This document shows positions 43,394 through 52,379 of a DNA stretch of 64,000 nt, piece by piece (position 1 is the first letter of the stretch; the number at the start of each line of letters is the position of its first letter). The translations under genes were made by a program, and so were the position numbers. Below the pieces are notes generated by a model. The model saw nothing but the letters and a program-made list of their open reading frames with translations. It was not told where the DNA came from and did not search any database. Origin of the DNA: Bradyrhizobium zhanjiangense (GTDB lineage Bacteria; Pseudomonadota; Alphaproteobacteria; Rhizobiales; Xanthobacteraceae); contig NZ_CP022221.1 in assembly GCF_004114935.1 (NCBI RefSeq), forward strand, positions 2,005,001-2,069,000, in the 5' to 3' direction.

Positions 43394-44935
43394 TCAGGCG
43401 TTGGCGGTGGCGGGGCCCGCGGAGCTCCAGTTCCGCGGCAGAAGTTCGTCGAGGCGGTTGACGGGATGTCCGTCGACCAAGCGCTGCAGCACGTCGCGCA
43501 GGTATGCGTAAGGCTCGACGTCGTTGAGCTTGCACGTTTCGATCAGCGAACAGAGGATTGCCCATCGTTCTCCGCCACCGTCGGTACCGGCAAAGAGATG
43601 GTTCTTGCGGCCGGGCGCCACAGGGCGGATCGCCCGCTCGACGGGGTTCGTGTCGAGTTCGATGCGGCCGTCATGGAGGAAGCGGGTCAATCCATCCCAG
43701 CGCGACAGCGCATACCGGATCGCTTCGGCGAGATTGCCGCGGCAGGGCAGTTGAGGGAGCTGCACCTCGAGCCAAAGGCGAAGGCTGTCAATGATCGGCT
43801 TGGCGAGTGCGCGCCGCGTCGCCAGCCGATGCGCCGGCGATTGACCGCGCAGCTGCGCTTCGACGGCATAGAGGCTGGCGATACGGCGCAAAGCCTCGTG
43901 CGCGATAGACGTGTCCTCGGCTTGCGCAACCTCGTAGAACTTGCGCCTGGTGTGCGCCCAACATGCGGCGAGAGTGATGTTTCCGGCGCCGGTCAGTCGC
44001 TCGAATCCGGCGTAACCGTCGACGTGCAGAACGCCCTTGAAGTGCGCCAGATGCGCTGCCGGGCGCTCCGCTTTCCGGTCGGGCGCGAACACATAAACCG
44101 CAGCCGGCGGCTCAGGCCCAGCCCAGCTCCGTTGATCGCGGGCGTACACCCACAGTCGTCGGGTTTTGGTGCGGCCTCGGCCCGGATCCAGCACCGGAAT
44201 GGGCGTATCATCGGCGAACAGATGGTCGGATTCGAACACGTTTTTGCACAACCGATCGTGCAGGAGCTCGAACCACCAGCACGCGCCGCCGACCCAGCCG
44301 GCCAGCGTCGAGCGCGGCAAGTCAACGCCATGGCGCGCGAAGACTTGAGACTGTCGGTAGAGCGGGGTGTGATCGCAATATTTGCTGACCAGCACCTGGG
44401 CGAGCAGGGCTGGCGTAGCAAGCCCGCCGGCGATCGGCCGCTCCGGCGCCGTCGCTTGCACGACCTTGTTGCAGGTACGGCAGGCATATTTCGGGCGTGT
44501 GATCCGCACGATGCGCAGCTGCGCCGGTACCCAATCCAGCATCTCGCTGACGCTTTCGCCGATCGCATGCAACGCGCCGCCGCAGCACGCGCAGTGGTCG
44601 CGATCGACGCTCAAAACGACCTCTTCGCGGGGCAAATGTTCGGGCAGCGATTTACGCTTCGGCTGTGTATCGGCGGACGGCGCGGACGTCGCCGCCAGGC
44701 CCTGATCCGCCTCCACGGTTGCCAAATCGATGTCGAGATCTTCAAGGCCGAGCGCGAGCTGATCGGCGTCGAGACGCTCGGAACGGCGCCCAAATTGTGC
44801 GCGCTGAAGCTGTTTGATGATCGCCTGGAGACGCTGGATCTCGCTGTTCCGATGCGCGATGACCGAGGCAATGTCGCGCACCAGGCGATGCAGAAGCGCA
44901 GTATCCGACGGCAGATTTTCGAGGTCGAGCTGCAT
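43394..44935 (-). CDS. tnpC: IS66 transposase TnpC
   Basis: 513 residues, normal length. N-terminal leucine-zipper-like helix (IQRLQAIIKQLQRAQFGRRS), zinc-binding segment HCACCGGALH and CRTCNK, then the DDE catalytic domain: HLFADDTPIPVLDPG, GVLHVDGYAGF and NPVERAIRPVAPGRKN. A C-terminal IS66 domain ends the protein (YLRDVLQRLVDGHPVNRLDE). Frame intact. Confidence 0.92.
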   Translation of the reverse strand: MQLDLENLPSDTALLHRLVRDIASVIAHRNSEIQRLQAIIKQLQRAQFGRRSERLDADQLALGLEDLDIDLATVEADQGLAATSAPSADTQPKRKSLPEHLPREEVVLSVDRDHCACCGGALHAIGESVSEMLDWVPAQLRIVRITRPKYACRTCNKVVQATAPERPIAGGLATPALLAQVLVSKYCDHTPLYRQSQVFARHGVDLPRSTLAGWVGGACWWFELLHDRLCKNVFESDHLFADDTPIPVLDPGRGRTKTRRLWVYARDQRSWAGPEPPAAVYVFAPDRKAERPAAHLAHFKGVLHVDGYAGFERLTGAGNITLAACWAHTRRKFYEVAQAEDTSIAHEALRRIASLYAVEAQLRGQSPAHRLATRRALAKPIIDSLRLWLEVQLPQLPCRGNLAEAIRYALSRWDGLTRFLHDGRIELDTNPVERAIRPVAPGRKNHLFAGTDGGGERWAILCSLIETCKLNDVEPYAYLRDVLQRLVDGHPVNRLDELLPRNWSSAGPATANA

Positions 44936-45004
44936 GACCGATTCTACTCGGACACGCTGATTCGACGAAGCAACTTCGCTATATTCTATGCGGGTTTTTG
45001 CGAT

Positions 45005-45358
45005 TCAACCCGCGAGGGCCGGACGCCATCGACGCTCGGGTGTGCGCCAATCGATACCTTCGATCAGCATGGCAAGCTGCGCCGGGGACAGCGTCACCGT
45101 GCCGCCGGGATCGCTCATTCTCGGCCAGATGAAGCCACCCTGATCGAGCCTCTTGCTGAACAGGCAAAGCCCGTTGCCGTCCCAGAACAGGATCTTCAGC
45201 GTGCTTGCCTTCTTGCCTCGGAAGGCAAACAGGTGGCCCGAGAACGGATCCTTCTTGAGGTGTTCCTGAACGAGCGCGGCGAGGCCATCCAGGCCCTTGC
45301 GCATGTCGGTATACCCCAAAGCCAGATGCACTTTCACGCCGGCTGGCACGATCATCAT
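45005..45358 (-). CDS. tnpB: IS66 accessory protein TnpB (Orf2)
   Basis: 117 residues; starts MMIVPAGVKVHLALGYTDMR and continues KGLDGLAALVQEHLKKDPFS, FAFRGKKASTLKILFWDGNG, the complete IS66 Orf2 signature. It overlaps the tnpA stop by four bases. Required for IS66 transposition together with TnpA and TnpC; biochemical role unclear. Confidence 0.92.
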   Translation of the reverse strand: MMIVPAGVKVHLALGYTDMRKGLDGLAALVQEHLKKDPFSGHLFAFRGKKASTLKILFWDGNGLCLFSKRLDQGGFIWPRMSDPGGTVTLSPAQLAMLIEGIDWRTPERRWRPALAG

Positions 45359-46242
45359 CGGGCGGTCTCTCGCTCAATGACGTGGCGACGGACTATATCC
45401 GGATCGCTGCCAACCGGTGCGAAGACGCGACGCCCATCGTCCAATTCGATGACCGTCATGCCGTCGGGCGGCTGCAACAGATCGTGCAGAACAACCGGCG
45501 TCGATGGCACGTCGGAGCTTGCACCTGCTACCGCAACCTGCACCAGCTTGGCGCGCTTGCCCTTGCCGAATCCAAGCTCGGCTCGCCAGCGAGACAACAT
45601 GCTAGTGACAACACCGTGCCGTCGTGCAGCCGACGATACGGTCTCCCCAGGTCGTTCGGTCTCCAACACGATGGCGAGCTTTTCCTCGTCGGTGAAGCTG
45701 CGGCGGTTCTGCTTCCCAGGTGTCGGAGGATCGTCATTCGGCGTCGCTGTCAAGCGGGATTCAGCCGCGCCATCCTTAGCACTAGTCTTAGCACTAGTGC
45801 TTAACAGTGGGCGGGCACTCGGATGAAGGTGTGTCCGCCAGTCGATTTCAACCTCATTGGCGTCGATCAAATCGCGCCATCGCCTCAGGCTGTGCTGCGA
45901 TATGCCATGTGCTCGGGCGTAGGTTTGCATGCTCAGACCGCACCACCTCATCGCTTCATCGTGCATCGCCCAGAACGCTTGCACGGCTCTGCAGCGGAGG
46001 TCCTTCGACACTGGAACCCGCTTCTTGCGGAGCCGCTCCCGACGTTCCTCGCGGCGCAATTCCGCACGCATTTTCAACGTCTCGGCGTCAACCAGATGCC
46101 GCAGTCAGCGATCGAATGTGCCGCCACTGAGACGGTGCTGACGACAATATTTGCGCTTGCTGAGACCGCTTCGTCGCCACGCTTCAACGTGTACCGACCA
46201 AAAGGAACGACGTGCTTCGTTCTTGAAATATTCCGTACCCAC
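45355..46242 (-). pseudogene. tnpA: IS66 TnpA with long N-terminal HTH extension, broken by an in-frame TGA
   Basis: From a GTG at 46242 with GGAGG just upstream, the frame reads TEYFKNEARRSFWSVHVEAW then KRKYCRQHRLSGGTFDR, hits TGA at 46107-46105 where Trp would be expected, and continues RHLVDAETLKMRAELRREER to the stop at 45355. The C-terminal part holds the usual TnpA HTH (SFTDEEKLAIVLETERPG). A shortened product could start at the ATG at 46077. The single-base nonsense mutation suggests reduced activity. Confidence 0.75.
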
Positions 46243-46324
46243 CGGAGATCCTCCAATGCAGCAAGGAACCCGACATGGAACGACAACGCACTCTCGGAAA
46301 GTCGTGCAGGATTCGGACGCTTAC

Positions 46325-46332
46325 GTTGACTT
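46325..46332 (+). repeat. IS66 target-site duplication, right copy
   Basis: GTTGACTT directly after the right inverted repeat, identical to 42963-42970. Confidence 0.9.
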
Positions 46333-46376
46333 TGCCCGCCCGATTAGGAAGGCGAGATAAAAGGGGCTCGCCGGTC

Positions 46377-46407
46377 GAACCGCAAGCCATTGACATGGCT
46401 TCGGTTC
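46377..46407 (+). other. Inverted repeat upstream of the relaxase; candidate oriT stem
   Basis: GAACCG-C-AAGCCAT (46377-46390) pairs with ATGGCTT-CGGTTC (46395-46407): 13 paired bases, one bulge, four-base loop. A weaker pair GGCGAG/CTCGCC lies just upstream (46351-46372). Relaxases often recognise such a stem beside the nick site, usually just upstream of their gene. No known nick consensus was recognised, so this is a hypothesis; a terminator or operator is equally possible. Confidence 0.35.
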
Positions 46408-46513
46408 TACCGTGCCGGTCGGTCGGGGCGCGTGCCGCGCTTTCCATTTTGACGAATGCAATCAAAAGCGTTTTCGGCACCGTGTGGGCGTTTGATCGTT
46501 GGGAGGTCCTGCC

Positions 46514-48277
46514 GTGACCGTGGGCGACAGTGACCTGCGTATTCGGCCTGGGCGCATCCGCAGCACGCGCTCGCCTAAGCCGAAGAGCTTCATCAACCAA
46601 GTGCTGCGGGCGGCGAAGAAAGTAGGACACACCTCGGGTCAGGCAGGGTCGGGCAGGCGTTCGGTGGCCTATGGGCGCTCCACGTTTGGCCGTGGCCGGC
46701 TGTCCTTTAGCCGCGCCAGACTGTTCAGCCCGACGCGGCGCGTCGTGGTGAAGGCCCGAGTGGTTCGTCACAAAGGGCGAGCCTTCCGCTCAGCGCCACT
46801 GACCGCCCACCTCTCATATTTGAAGCGCGATGGCGTGACCCGGAGCGGTGAGCGAGCCGAGATGTTCGATGCCGGCAGCGACCGTGCCGATAGCGCGGCT
46901 TTCGCGGAACGGTGCAAGGGCGACCGACATCATTTCAGGTTCATCGTCTCACCGGAGGATGCGGGCGACATGACCGATCTCAAGGCCTTCACGCGCGATC
47001 TCGCCAGGCAGATGGAGGCCGATCTCGGCACGCGGCTCGATTGGGTGGCTGTCGACCATTGGAACACTGACAACCCTCACGTCCATCTTCTCGTTCGGGG
47101 AGTAGATGACGAAGGGGCGGATCTCGTGATCTCCCGCGACTACATCAGCCGAGGCCTGCGCTCACGCGCCGAGGAACTGGTTGCCATCGAGCTGGGACCA
47201 AAACCAGAGCACGAGATCCGCAATTCGCTGGACAGGGAAGTCACGGCGGAACGATGGACGCGGCTCGATCGGGAGATCCGGCTGGCTGCAGATGAGACCG
47301 GCTATATCGATCTTCGACCAGAGAATGCCGGCAGGTCCGATTCCGAGATCCGGCGCCTGATGATCGGTCGCCTTCAACATTTGGAGAAGATGGGCCTTGC
47401 CGCATCCGCCGCGCCGGGGGAATGGATGGTAGGGCTCGAGGCCGAGCGTAGCTTGCGCGACCTCGGCATGCGAGGCGATATCATCAAAACCATGCACCGC
47501 GCCTTTACCGAGCGTGGAGAAGCCCGCGGCGTTGCCGATTTCGTCATCGAGGGTGGACGGCCGACGGCCCAGATTATCGGACGGCTGGTCGACCGTGGAT
47601 TGTATGACGAACTGACCGGCGAGACCTACGCCCTGATCGACGGAACAGATGGACGCGCGCACCACGTGCGCTTCCGAGGGCTCGAGGCGTTCGAATATGC
47701 ACCGCCAGTCGGCGGCATCGTCGAAATCCGGAGTTTCGGTCCACCCGGCGATCCGCGCCCCACCGTGCTGCTCGCGACCCGTTCCGATCTCGATCTTGGT
47801 GGTCAGGTCAAGGCAAGAGGGGCAACTTGGCTCGACCACAGGCTGGTCGAACGCAACCCCATGTCGCTCGCCATGGGCGGCTTCGGCCGCGAGACACGCG
47901 ACGCCATGGAAGCCCGTACCGAGCATCTGATCCAGGAAGGCCTGGCGCGGCGGCAGGGCCAACGCATCATATTGCAGCGCGACCTCCTGAGCACGTTACG
48001 CCGACGTGAATTGGACGAGGTGGCCGCAAAGGTCTCGGCCGGCACCGGCTTGCCTCGCGTGAATGCCGCCTCCGGGGAGCATGTGGCGGGAACGTATCGC
48101 CAGCGGCTGACGCTCAGCTCAGGACGCTTCGCCATGATCGATAACGGGCTTGGCTTCCAGCTCGTGCCTTGGTCGCGCGAACTCGAAAAGAGGTTCGGCC
48201 AACACGTCACCGGCGTCGTGAAGGACGGCGGTGGCATCGAATGGAGCTTTGGTCGGAAGCGCGACCTCGGCCTCTAG
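46514..48277 (+). CDS. rlxS: Relaxase / mobilisation nuclease (DUF3363, VirD2-like)
   Basis: 587 residues from a GTG with GGAGG eight bases upstream. The relaxase domain shows a candidate nucleophilic Tyr102 (LTAHLSYLKRDGV) and the metal triad His182, His189, His191 (DHWNTDNPHVHLLVRG). The C-terminal DUF3363 region (about 240-580, e.g. YIDLRPENAG, YALIDGTDGRAHHVRFRG) is typical of rhizobial ICE relaxases. It nicks the element at oriT and pilots the strand through TraG and the Trb pore. Symbol assigned by resemblance to ICEMlSym-type RlxS. Confidence 0.85.
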   Translation: MTVGDSDLRIRPGRIRSTRSPKPKSFINQVLRAAKKVGHTSGQAGSGRRSVAYGRSTFGRGRLSFSRARLFSPTRRVVVKARVVRHKGRAFRSAPLTAHLSYLKRDGVTRSGERAEMFDAGSDRADSAAFAERCKGDRHHFRFIVSPEDAGDMTDLKAFTRDLARQMEADLGTRLDWVAVDHWNTDNPHVHLLVRGVDDEGADLVISRDYISRGLRSRAEELVAIELGPKPEHEIRNSLDREVTAERWTRLDREIRLAADETGYIDLRPENAGRSDSEIRRLMIGRLQHLEKMGLAASAAPGEWMVGLEAERSLRDLGMRGDIIKTMHRAFTERGEARGVADFVIEGGRPTAQIIGRLVDRGLYDELTGETYALIDGTDGRAHHVRFRGLEAFEYAPPVGGIVEIRSFGPPGDPRPTVLLATRSDLDLGGQVKARGATWLDHRLVERNPMSLAMGGFGRETRDAMEARTEHLIQEGLARRQGQRIILQRDLLSTLRRRELDEVAAKVSAGTGLPRVNAASGEHVAGTYRQRLTLSSGRFAMIDNGLGFQLVPWSRELEKRFGQHVTGVVKDGGGIEWSFGRKRDLGL

Positions 48278-48313
48278 CTATCTCACCAATTCAGTTGCGG
48301 AAGGACGCTCGGA

Positions 48314-50302
48314 ATGTCCGGAACCAAAATACTCTGGGGGCAGGTGATCGTTGTCGGCCTGATCGTCTTGTTGGCCATCTGGGGAGCAACCGAGTGGACG
48401 GCGTGGCGGCTCGCCTATCAGCCCGAACTCGGTCGACCCTGGTTCGAATTGTCGGGCTTTAAGGTCTACTACCCGCCAGTGTTCTTCTGGTGGTGGTTTG
48501 TTTACGATGCCTACGCGCCACAAGTCTTTGTCGAGGGTGCCTTCATCGCGGCGTCCGGGACCTTCGTTTCGATCGCGGTGGCAATCGGCATGTCGGTGTG
48601 GCGCGCGCACGAGGCCAAGAATGTGGAGACCTACGGCTCGGCGCGGTGGGCCGGCTTGGAGGAGGTTCGGACAGCCGGACTTCTCGGTCCGGATGGCGTG
48701 GTGCTGGGCAAGCTCGACCGCGACTACCTCCGCCATGACGGACCGGAGCACGTGTTGTGTTTTGCGCCCACCCGGTCCGGCAAAGGCGTCGGTCTTGTGG
48801 TCCCGTCGCTTCTGGCCTGGCCCGGTTCGGCCATCGTGCACGACATCAAGGGGGAGAACTGGCAACTGACCGCGGGCTTTCGCTCACGGCATGGCCGCGT
48901 CCTGTTGTTCGACCCGACCAACCCGAAATCCTCAGCTTACAATCCGCTTCTCGAGGTCCGGCGCGGAGAATGGGAGGTTCGCGATGTGCAGAACGTTGCC
49001 GACGTCCTGGTCGACCCCGAAGGCTCGCTCGATAAGCGGAACCACTGGGAGAAGACCAGTCATTCGCTCCTGGTCGGCGCCATCCTCCATGTCCTCTATG
49101 CCGAGGCGGACAAGACCTTGGCTGGCGTCGCCGCTTTCCTGTCCGACCCGAAGCGACCGATCGAGGCGACGCTGAAGGCGATGATGACCACGCTGCACCT
49201 TGGCGAGCAGGGCGCCCATCCCGTGGTCGCTTCGACCGCTCGCGAACTGCTCAACAAATCGGAGAACGAACGCTCCGGCGTCCTGTCGACCGCGATGTCG
49301 TTCCTCGGGTTGTACCGTGATCCTGTTGTGGCCCAGGTGACCTGCCGCTGCGACTGGCGGATCGCCGATCTGATTGGAGATAGCCATCCGACGACGCTTT
49401 ACCTTGTGGTGCCGCCCTCTGACATCTCGCGGACCAAACCATTGATCCGCCTGGTGCTGAACCAGATCGGCCGGCGCCTGACCGAAGATCTGCACGCCCG
49501 CGACCGTCGGCATCGGGTCCTGATGATGCTTGACGAGTTCCCGGCACTCGGGCGGCTTGATTTTTTCGAGTCCGCGCTCGCCTTCATGGCGGGGTATGGA
49601 ATCAAGAGTTTCTTGATCGCGCAGTCTCTCAATCAGATCGAGAAGGCCTACGGGCCCAACAACGCCATCCTCGACAATTGTCACGTCCGCGTCAGCTTCG
49701 CGACCAACGATGAGCGGACCGCCAAGCGGGTGTCCGATGCGTTGGGCACGGCGACCGAGATGCGGGCGATGAAGAACTACGCCGGTCATAGGTTGAACCC
49801 CTGGCTGGGCCACCTGATGGTCTCGCGCCAGGAGACGGCAAGACCGCTCTTGACCCCGGGGGAAGTCATGCAGCTTCCGCCGATGGACGAGATCGTCATG
49901 GTGGCGGGCACGCCGCCGATCCGGGCGAAGAAGGTCCGCTACTACGAGGATCGGCGGTTCACCGAGCGGGTTTTGGCGCCGCCCGATCCGGCGAGCGCCG
50001 GCCGATCGTCGCGAACGGACGGATGGTCAGCGCTCGGACCGTTGAAGCCGACGGCAGATCCAACTGACAAAGCCGCGGAGGCCGAGGAAGACACGGCGAA
50101 CAGCGGGCTCCGTCGTGAGCCCGAACTCCCCGATCACGTCGCGATCGCCAAGGAGACGACCGAACCGACACCGGAAGAAGAATTTGCCGCCGTTCTTGAC
50201 GATGACGAGGATGCGGTCCGTCAGTCCCGGCTCATACGCCAACAGATGCGCGGTCTCGCCCGTCAAGTCGCGCTGGACCCGAATGACGGTATGGAGCTCT
50301 GA
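48314..50302 (+). CDS. traG: TraG/VirD4-type coupling protein
   Basis: 662 residues. Two N-terminal membrane segments (about 8-28 and 73-95) anchor it. The ATPase has Walker A APTRSGKGVGLV near 151-162 and Walker B VLMMLDEFPALG near 405, plus SLNQIEKAYGPNNAILDNC. It couples the relaxase-DNA complex to the mating pore. An acidic C-terminal tail (about 560-660) probably contacts partners. Follows the relaxase by 36 bases. Confidence 0.92.
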   Translation: MSGTKILWGQVIVVGLIVLLAIWGATEWTAWRLAYQPELGRPWFELSGFKVYYPPVFFWWWFVYDAYAPQVFVEGAFIAASGTFVSIAVAIGMSVWRAHEAKNVETYGSARWAGLEEVRTAGLLGPDGVVLGKLDRDYLRHDGPEHVLCFAPTRSGKGVGLVVPSLLAWPGSAIVHDIKGENWQLTAGFRSRHGRVLLFDPTNPKSSAYNPLLEVRRGEWEVRDVQNVADVLVDPEGSLDKRNHWEKTSHSLLVGAILHVLYAEADKTLAGVAAFLSDPKRPIEATLKAMMTTLHLGEQGAHPVVASTARELLNKSENERSGVLSTAMSFLGLYRDPVVAQVTCRCDWRIADLIGDSHPTTLYLVVPPSDISRTKPLIRLVLNQIGRRLTEDLHARDRRHRVLMMLDEFPALGRLDFFESALAFMAGYGIKSFLIAQSLNQIEKAYGPNNAILDNCHVRVSFATNDERTAKRVSDALGTATEMRAMKNYAGHRLNPWLGHLMVSRQETARPLLTPGEVMQLPPMDEIVMVAGTPPIRAKKVRYYEDRRFTERVLAPPDPASAGRSSRTDGWSALGPLKPTADPTDKAAEAEEDTANSGLRREPELPDHVAIAKETTEPTPEEEFAAVLDDDEDAVRQSRLIRQQMRGLARQVALDPNDGMEL

Positions 50303-50308
50303 GGCAAT

Positions 50309-50734
50309 ATGCGCGATCGGATGAACGTCTACTTCCCGCCAGAGCTTCTGAAACAGATCTCGGATCTCGCTGATCGCAAGAAGCTTTCCCGGTCTGCCAT
50401 CGTGGAAGCGGCCGTCGCTTCGTTTCTGTCACCGGATGGCGCGGATAGGCGGGAGGCAGCATTTGCCCGTCGGCTGGACCGGTTGTCGCGTCAGATGCAG
50501 AGGCTGGAGCGTGATGTCGGTCTAACGGCCGAGACCTTGGCTCTCTTCATCCGTTTCTGGCTCACGATCACGCCACCTTTGCCCAACGACGCGCAGGCGG
50601 CCGCGCAGGCAAAGGGTCGGGAGCGCTTTGAAGGATTTGTCGAGGCGCTCGGGCGCCGGCTGCAAAAAGGGCAAAGCTTTCTCCGCGACATTCCAGAAGA
50701 TATCCGCCGTCAGGAACCGGCCGACGAAACCTGA
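50309..50734 (+). CDS. Ribbon-helix-helix (CopG-like) protein
   Basis: 141 residues, starting six bases after traG. The N-terminus MRDRMNVYFPPELLKQISDL then SRSAIVEAAVASFL is a ribbon-helix-helix DNA-binding domain; the rest is helical (MQRLERDVGLTAETLALFIR). In this operon position it is usually annotated as CopG family and may autoregulate transfer genes. Confidence 0.83.
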   Translation: MRDRMNVYFPPELLKQISDLADRKKLSRSAIVEAAVASFLSPDGADRREAAFARRLDRLSRQMQRLERDVGLTAETLALFIRFWLTITPPLPNDAQAAAQAKGRERFEGFVEALGRRLQKGQSFLRDIPEDIRRQEPADET

Positions 50735-50767
50735 TTGAACCATGTAGAAAGCTCGTTTCGCCGGTTC

Positions 50768-50783
50768 TTCTTTTTCTACGCCA
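50768..50783 (+). repeat. 16-bp direct repeat, left of the MFS gene
   Basis: TTCTTTTTCTACGCCA, identical to 52259-52274. The two copies bracket the MFS gene between two otherwise consecutive conjugation genes, and the similarity fades after a few bases (both are followed by ACGAT a few bases on). Confidence 0.75.
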
Positions 50784-50869
50784 GCGCACGATCACTGCAA
50801 TTAGCCAAGTCCACAGAAAAGCTGGACGCGCTATCGGCTCCAATGAGTTGAGGAGCAAGAAGGGCCAAC

Positions 50870-52204
50870 ATGCAAGTTTCAGGGGCATGGCGTCTCACCG
50901 CGCGCGTATTTCTCCCGTTTGCTGCTGGTTACTATCTCTCGTACCTGTTTCGAACGATCAACGCTTTGATCGCCAGTCACCTCAGCTCGGATACCGGGCT
51001 TGGGTCTGCCGATCTCGGCTTGCTTACGTCAGTCTATTTCCTCGTTTTCGCGGCGGCTCAGATCCCCGTCGGTATATTGTTGGACCGCTTTGGTCCGCGT
51101 CGCGTCCAGAGTGTTCTGCTCCTGCTCGCAGCAGCGGGCGCCGGACTGTTCGCAGTTTCGAGCGGCTTCCTGTCCCTTTTGATCGCGCGTGCAATGATCG
51201 GGCTTGGTGTGGCGGCAGCGCTAACGGCGGGACTGAAGTCCATCATCCTTTGGTTCCCCAGGGAACGAGTTGCCTTGCTTAACGGCTACATGATCATGCT
51301 GGGGTCGCTAGGAGCGGTGACCGCTACGGCTCCCGTCGAACACCTGCTCGCTTGGATAGGCTGGCGGCCGCTCTTTGAGATCCTGGCGGTCGCTAGCGGC
51401 GCGACAGCCATTTTCATCTATGTCGTGGTGCCCGAACGAGGCATTGTTTCATCGATAGCGTCAACCCCCGCGACCCTTAGCTCCGTTTTCGGCGATCGGC
51501 GCTTTTGGCGAATGGCCCCGTTGTCGGCGACGTGCATTGGATCGGCCTGGTCCTTGCAGGGATTGTGGGCATCGCCATGGTTGACCGACGTGGAGGGGCT
51601 TGATCGCGCAAGTCTCGTCCGACAGCTTTTCATGATGTCCGTCGTATTGAGCGGCGGTGCCTGCTTGTTCGGTATGACGGTCCACTACGTCAAACGAAGA
51701 GGAATCGGCGCGGAGACGATACTGGCGACGGTTGCAGTGCTGTTTATCGCTGCCGAGTTGGCCTTGATCCTGCGAGCGCCTCTACCATCCATCTTGCCCT
51801 GGTCTGTTGTCGCAATTGTCGCAACGGCAACCGTGGTCAGCTTCGCCGTGATAGCAGATTACTTTCCTCCGGAACTCGCTGGTCGTGCCAATGGTGCCTT
51901 GAACGTCTTGCACTTTGGTTGGGCGTTTCTGTCGCAATACGCGACGGGCCTGATCCTGGAGCAATGGTCTGCCAATGATGGCCATCGGCCGCTCCAGGCC
52001 TTTCAGGTCGCGTTCGGCGTCAACGTAGCGCTGCAGATCGCGGCGTTGGTCTGGTTCTCGCTGCCTTGGGGCCAATACCTAGCTTCACGGATAAGACCAA
52101 TTCCGTTTCTTGTGTCGGCTAATGTTTTCAATGTTGTCGAGTCAGTAAGCTCGTATGAGAATTCGGTGATCCTCATACCCACGGATGATGATGCCGAGTG
52201 GTGA
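50870..52204 (+). CDS. MFS transporter, cargo between transfer genes
   Basis: 444 residues with about 12 membrane segments. The MFS signature after TM2, QIPVGILLDRFGPRRVQ, is clear, as is a repeated layout in the second half (PELAGRANGALNVLHFGWAF). The C-terminal tail (about 425-444) is polar. Substrate unknown; similarity to NarK-type or aromatic-acid permeases cannot be judged. No comparable gene normally lies between the CopG-like gene and trbB, and 16-bp direct repeats flank it. Confidence 0.8.
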   Translation: MQVSGAWRLTARVFLPFAAGYYLSYLFRTINALIASHLSSDTGLGSADLGLLTSVYFLVFAAAQIPVGILLDRFGPRRVQSVLLLLAAAGAGLFAVSSGFLSLLIARAMIGLGVAAALTAGLKSIILWFPRERVALLNGYMIMLGSLGAVTATAPVEHLLAWIGWRPLFEILAVASGATAIFIYVVVPERGIVSSIASTPATLSSVFGDRRFWRMAPLSATCIGSAWSLQGLWASPWLTDVEGLDRASLVRQLFMMSVVLSGGACLFGMTVHYVKRRGIGAETILATVAVLFIAAELALILRAPLPSILPWSVVAIVATATVVSFAVIADYFPPELAGRANGALNVLHFGWAFLSQYATGLILEQWSANDGHRPLQAFQVAFGVNVALQIAALVWFSLPWGQYLASRIRPIPFLVSANVFNVVESVSSYENSVILIPTDDDAEW

Positions 52205-52258
52205 GCAGTAACGCGCAGCGATTCGATTGAGTAGGCCTCAGAGATCAGTTCTCAGTCT

Positions 52259-52274
52259 TTCTTTTTCTACGCCA
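52259..52274 (+). repeat. 16-bp direct repeat, right of the MFS gene
   Basis: Second copy of 50768-50783. Just beyond it (52282-52296) is a short hairpin (ATGGCT/AGCCAT). Confidence 0.75.
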
Positions 52275-52379
52275 ATCTACGATGGCTGAAAGCCATTGTT
52301 GCACTAAGCCCGTTGATGCCTTTTTTAGTCATCCCCATCTGAGGGCCGTCCGTGGACGCTCTCATTCGGTGGGGCGACA

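Larger units (their letters stand above)
42971..46324 (-). mobile_element. IS66-family insertion sequence, complete
   Basis: 3354 bp. Terminal inverted repeats: left 42971-42996 begins GTATGCGTCCG, right 46301-46324 read inward begins GTAAGCGTCCG; both continue to CTGCAC. An 8-bp target duplication flanks it. Genes tnpA, tnpB, tnpC and an extra small gene are all on the minus strand. It interrupts the sequence between the transglycosylase and relaxase genes, which may have held oriT. TnpA has an internal stop. Confidence 0.92.

Noticed and set aside
42992..45826. A 944-codon open plus-strand frame across the IS66 region
   Set aside because: It is antisense to tnpC, tnpB and tnpA, which are strongly supported on the minus strand; its translation shows no domain and is Arg/Gln-rich, as expected from GC-rich antisense frames.
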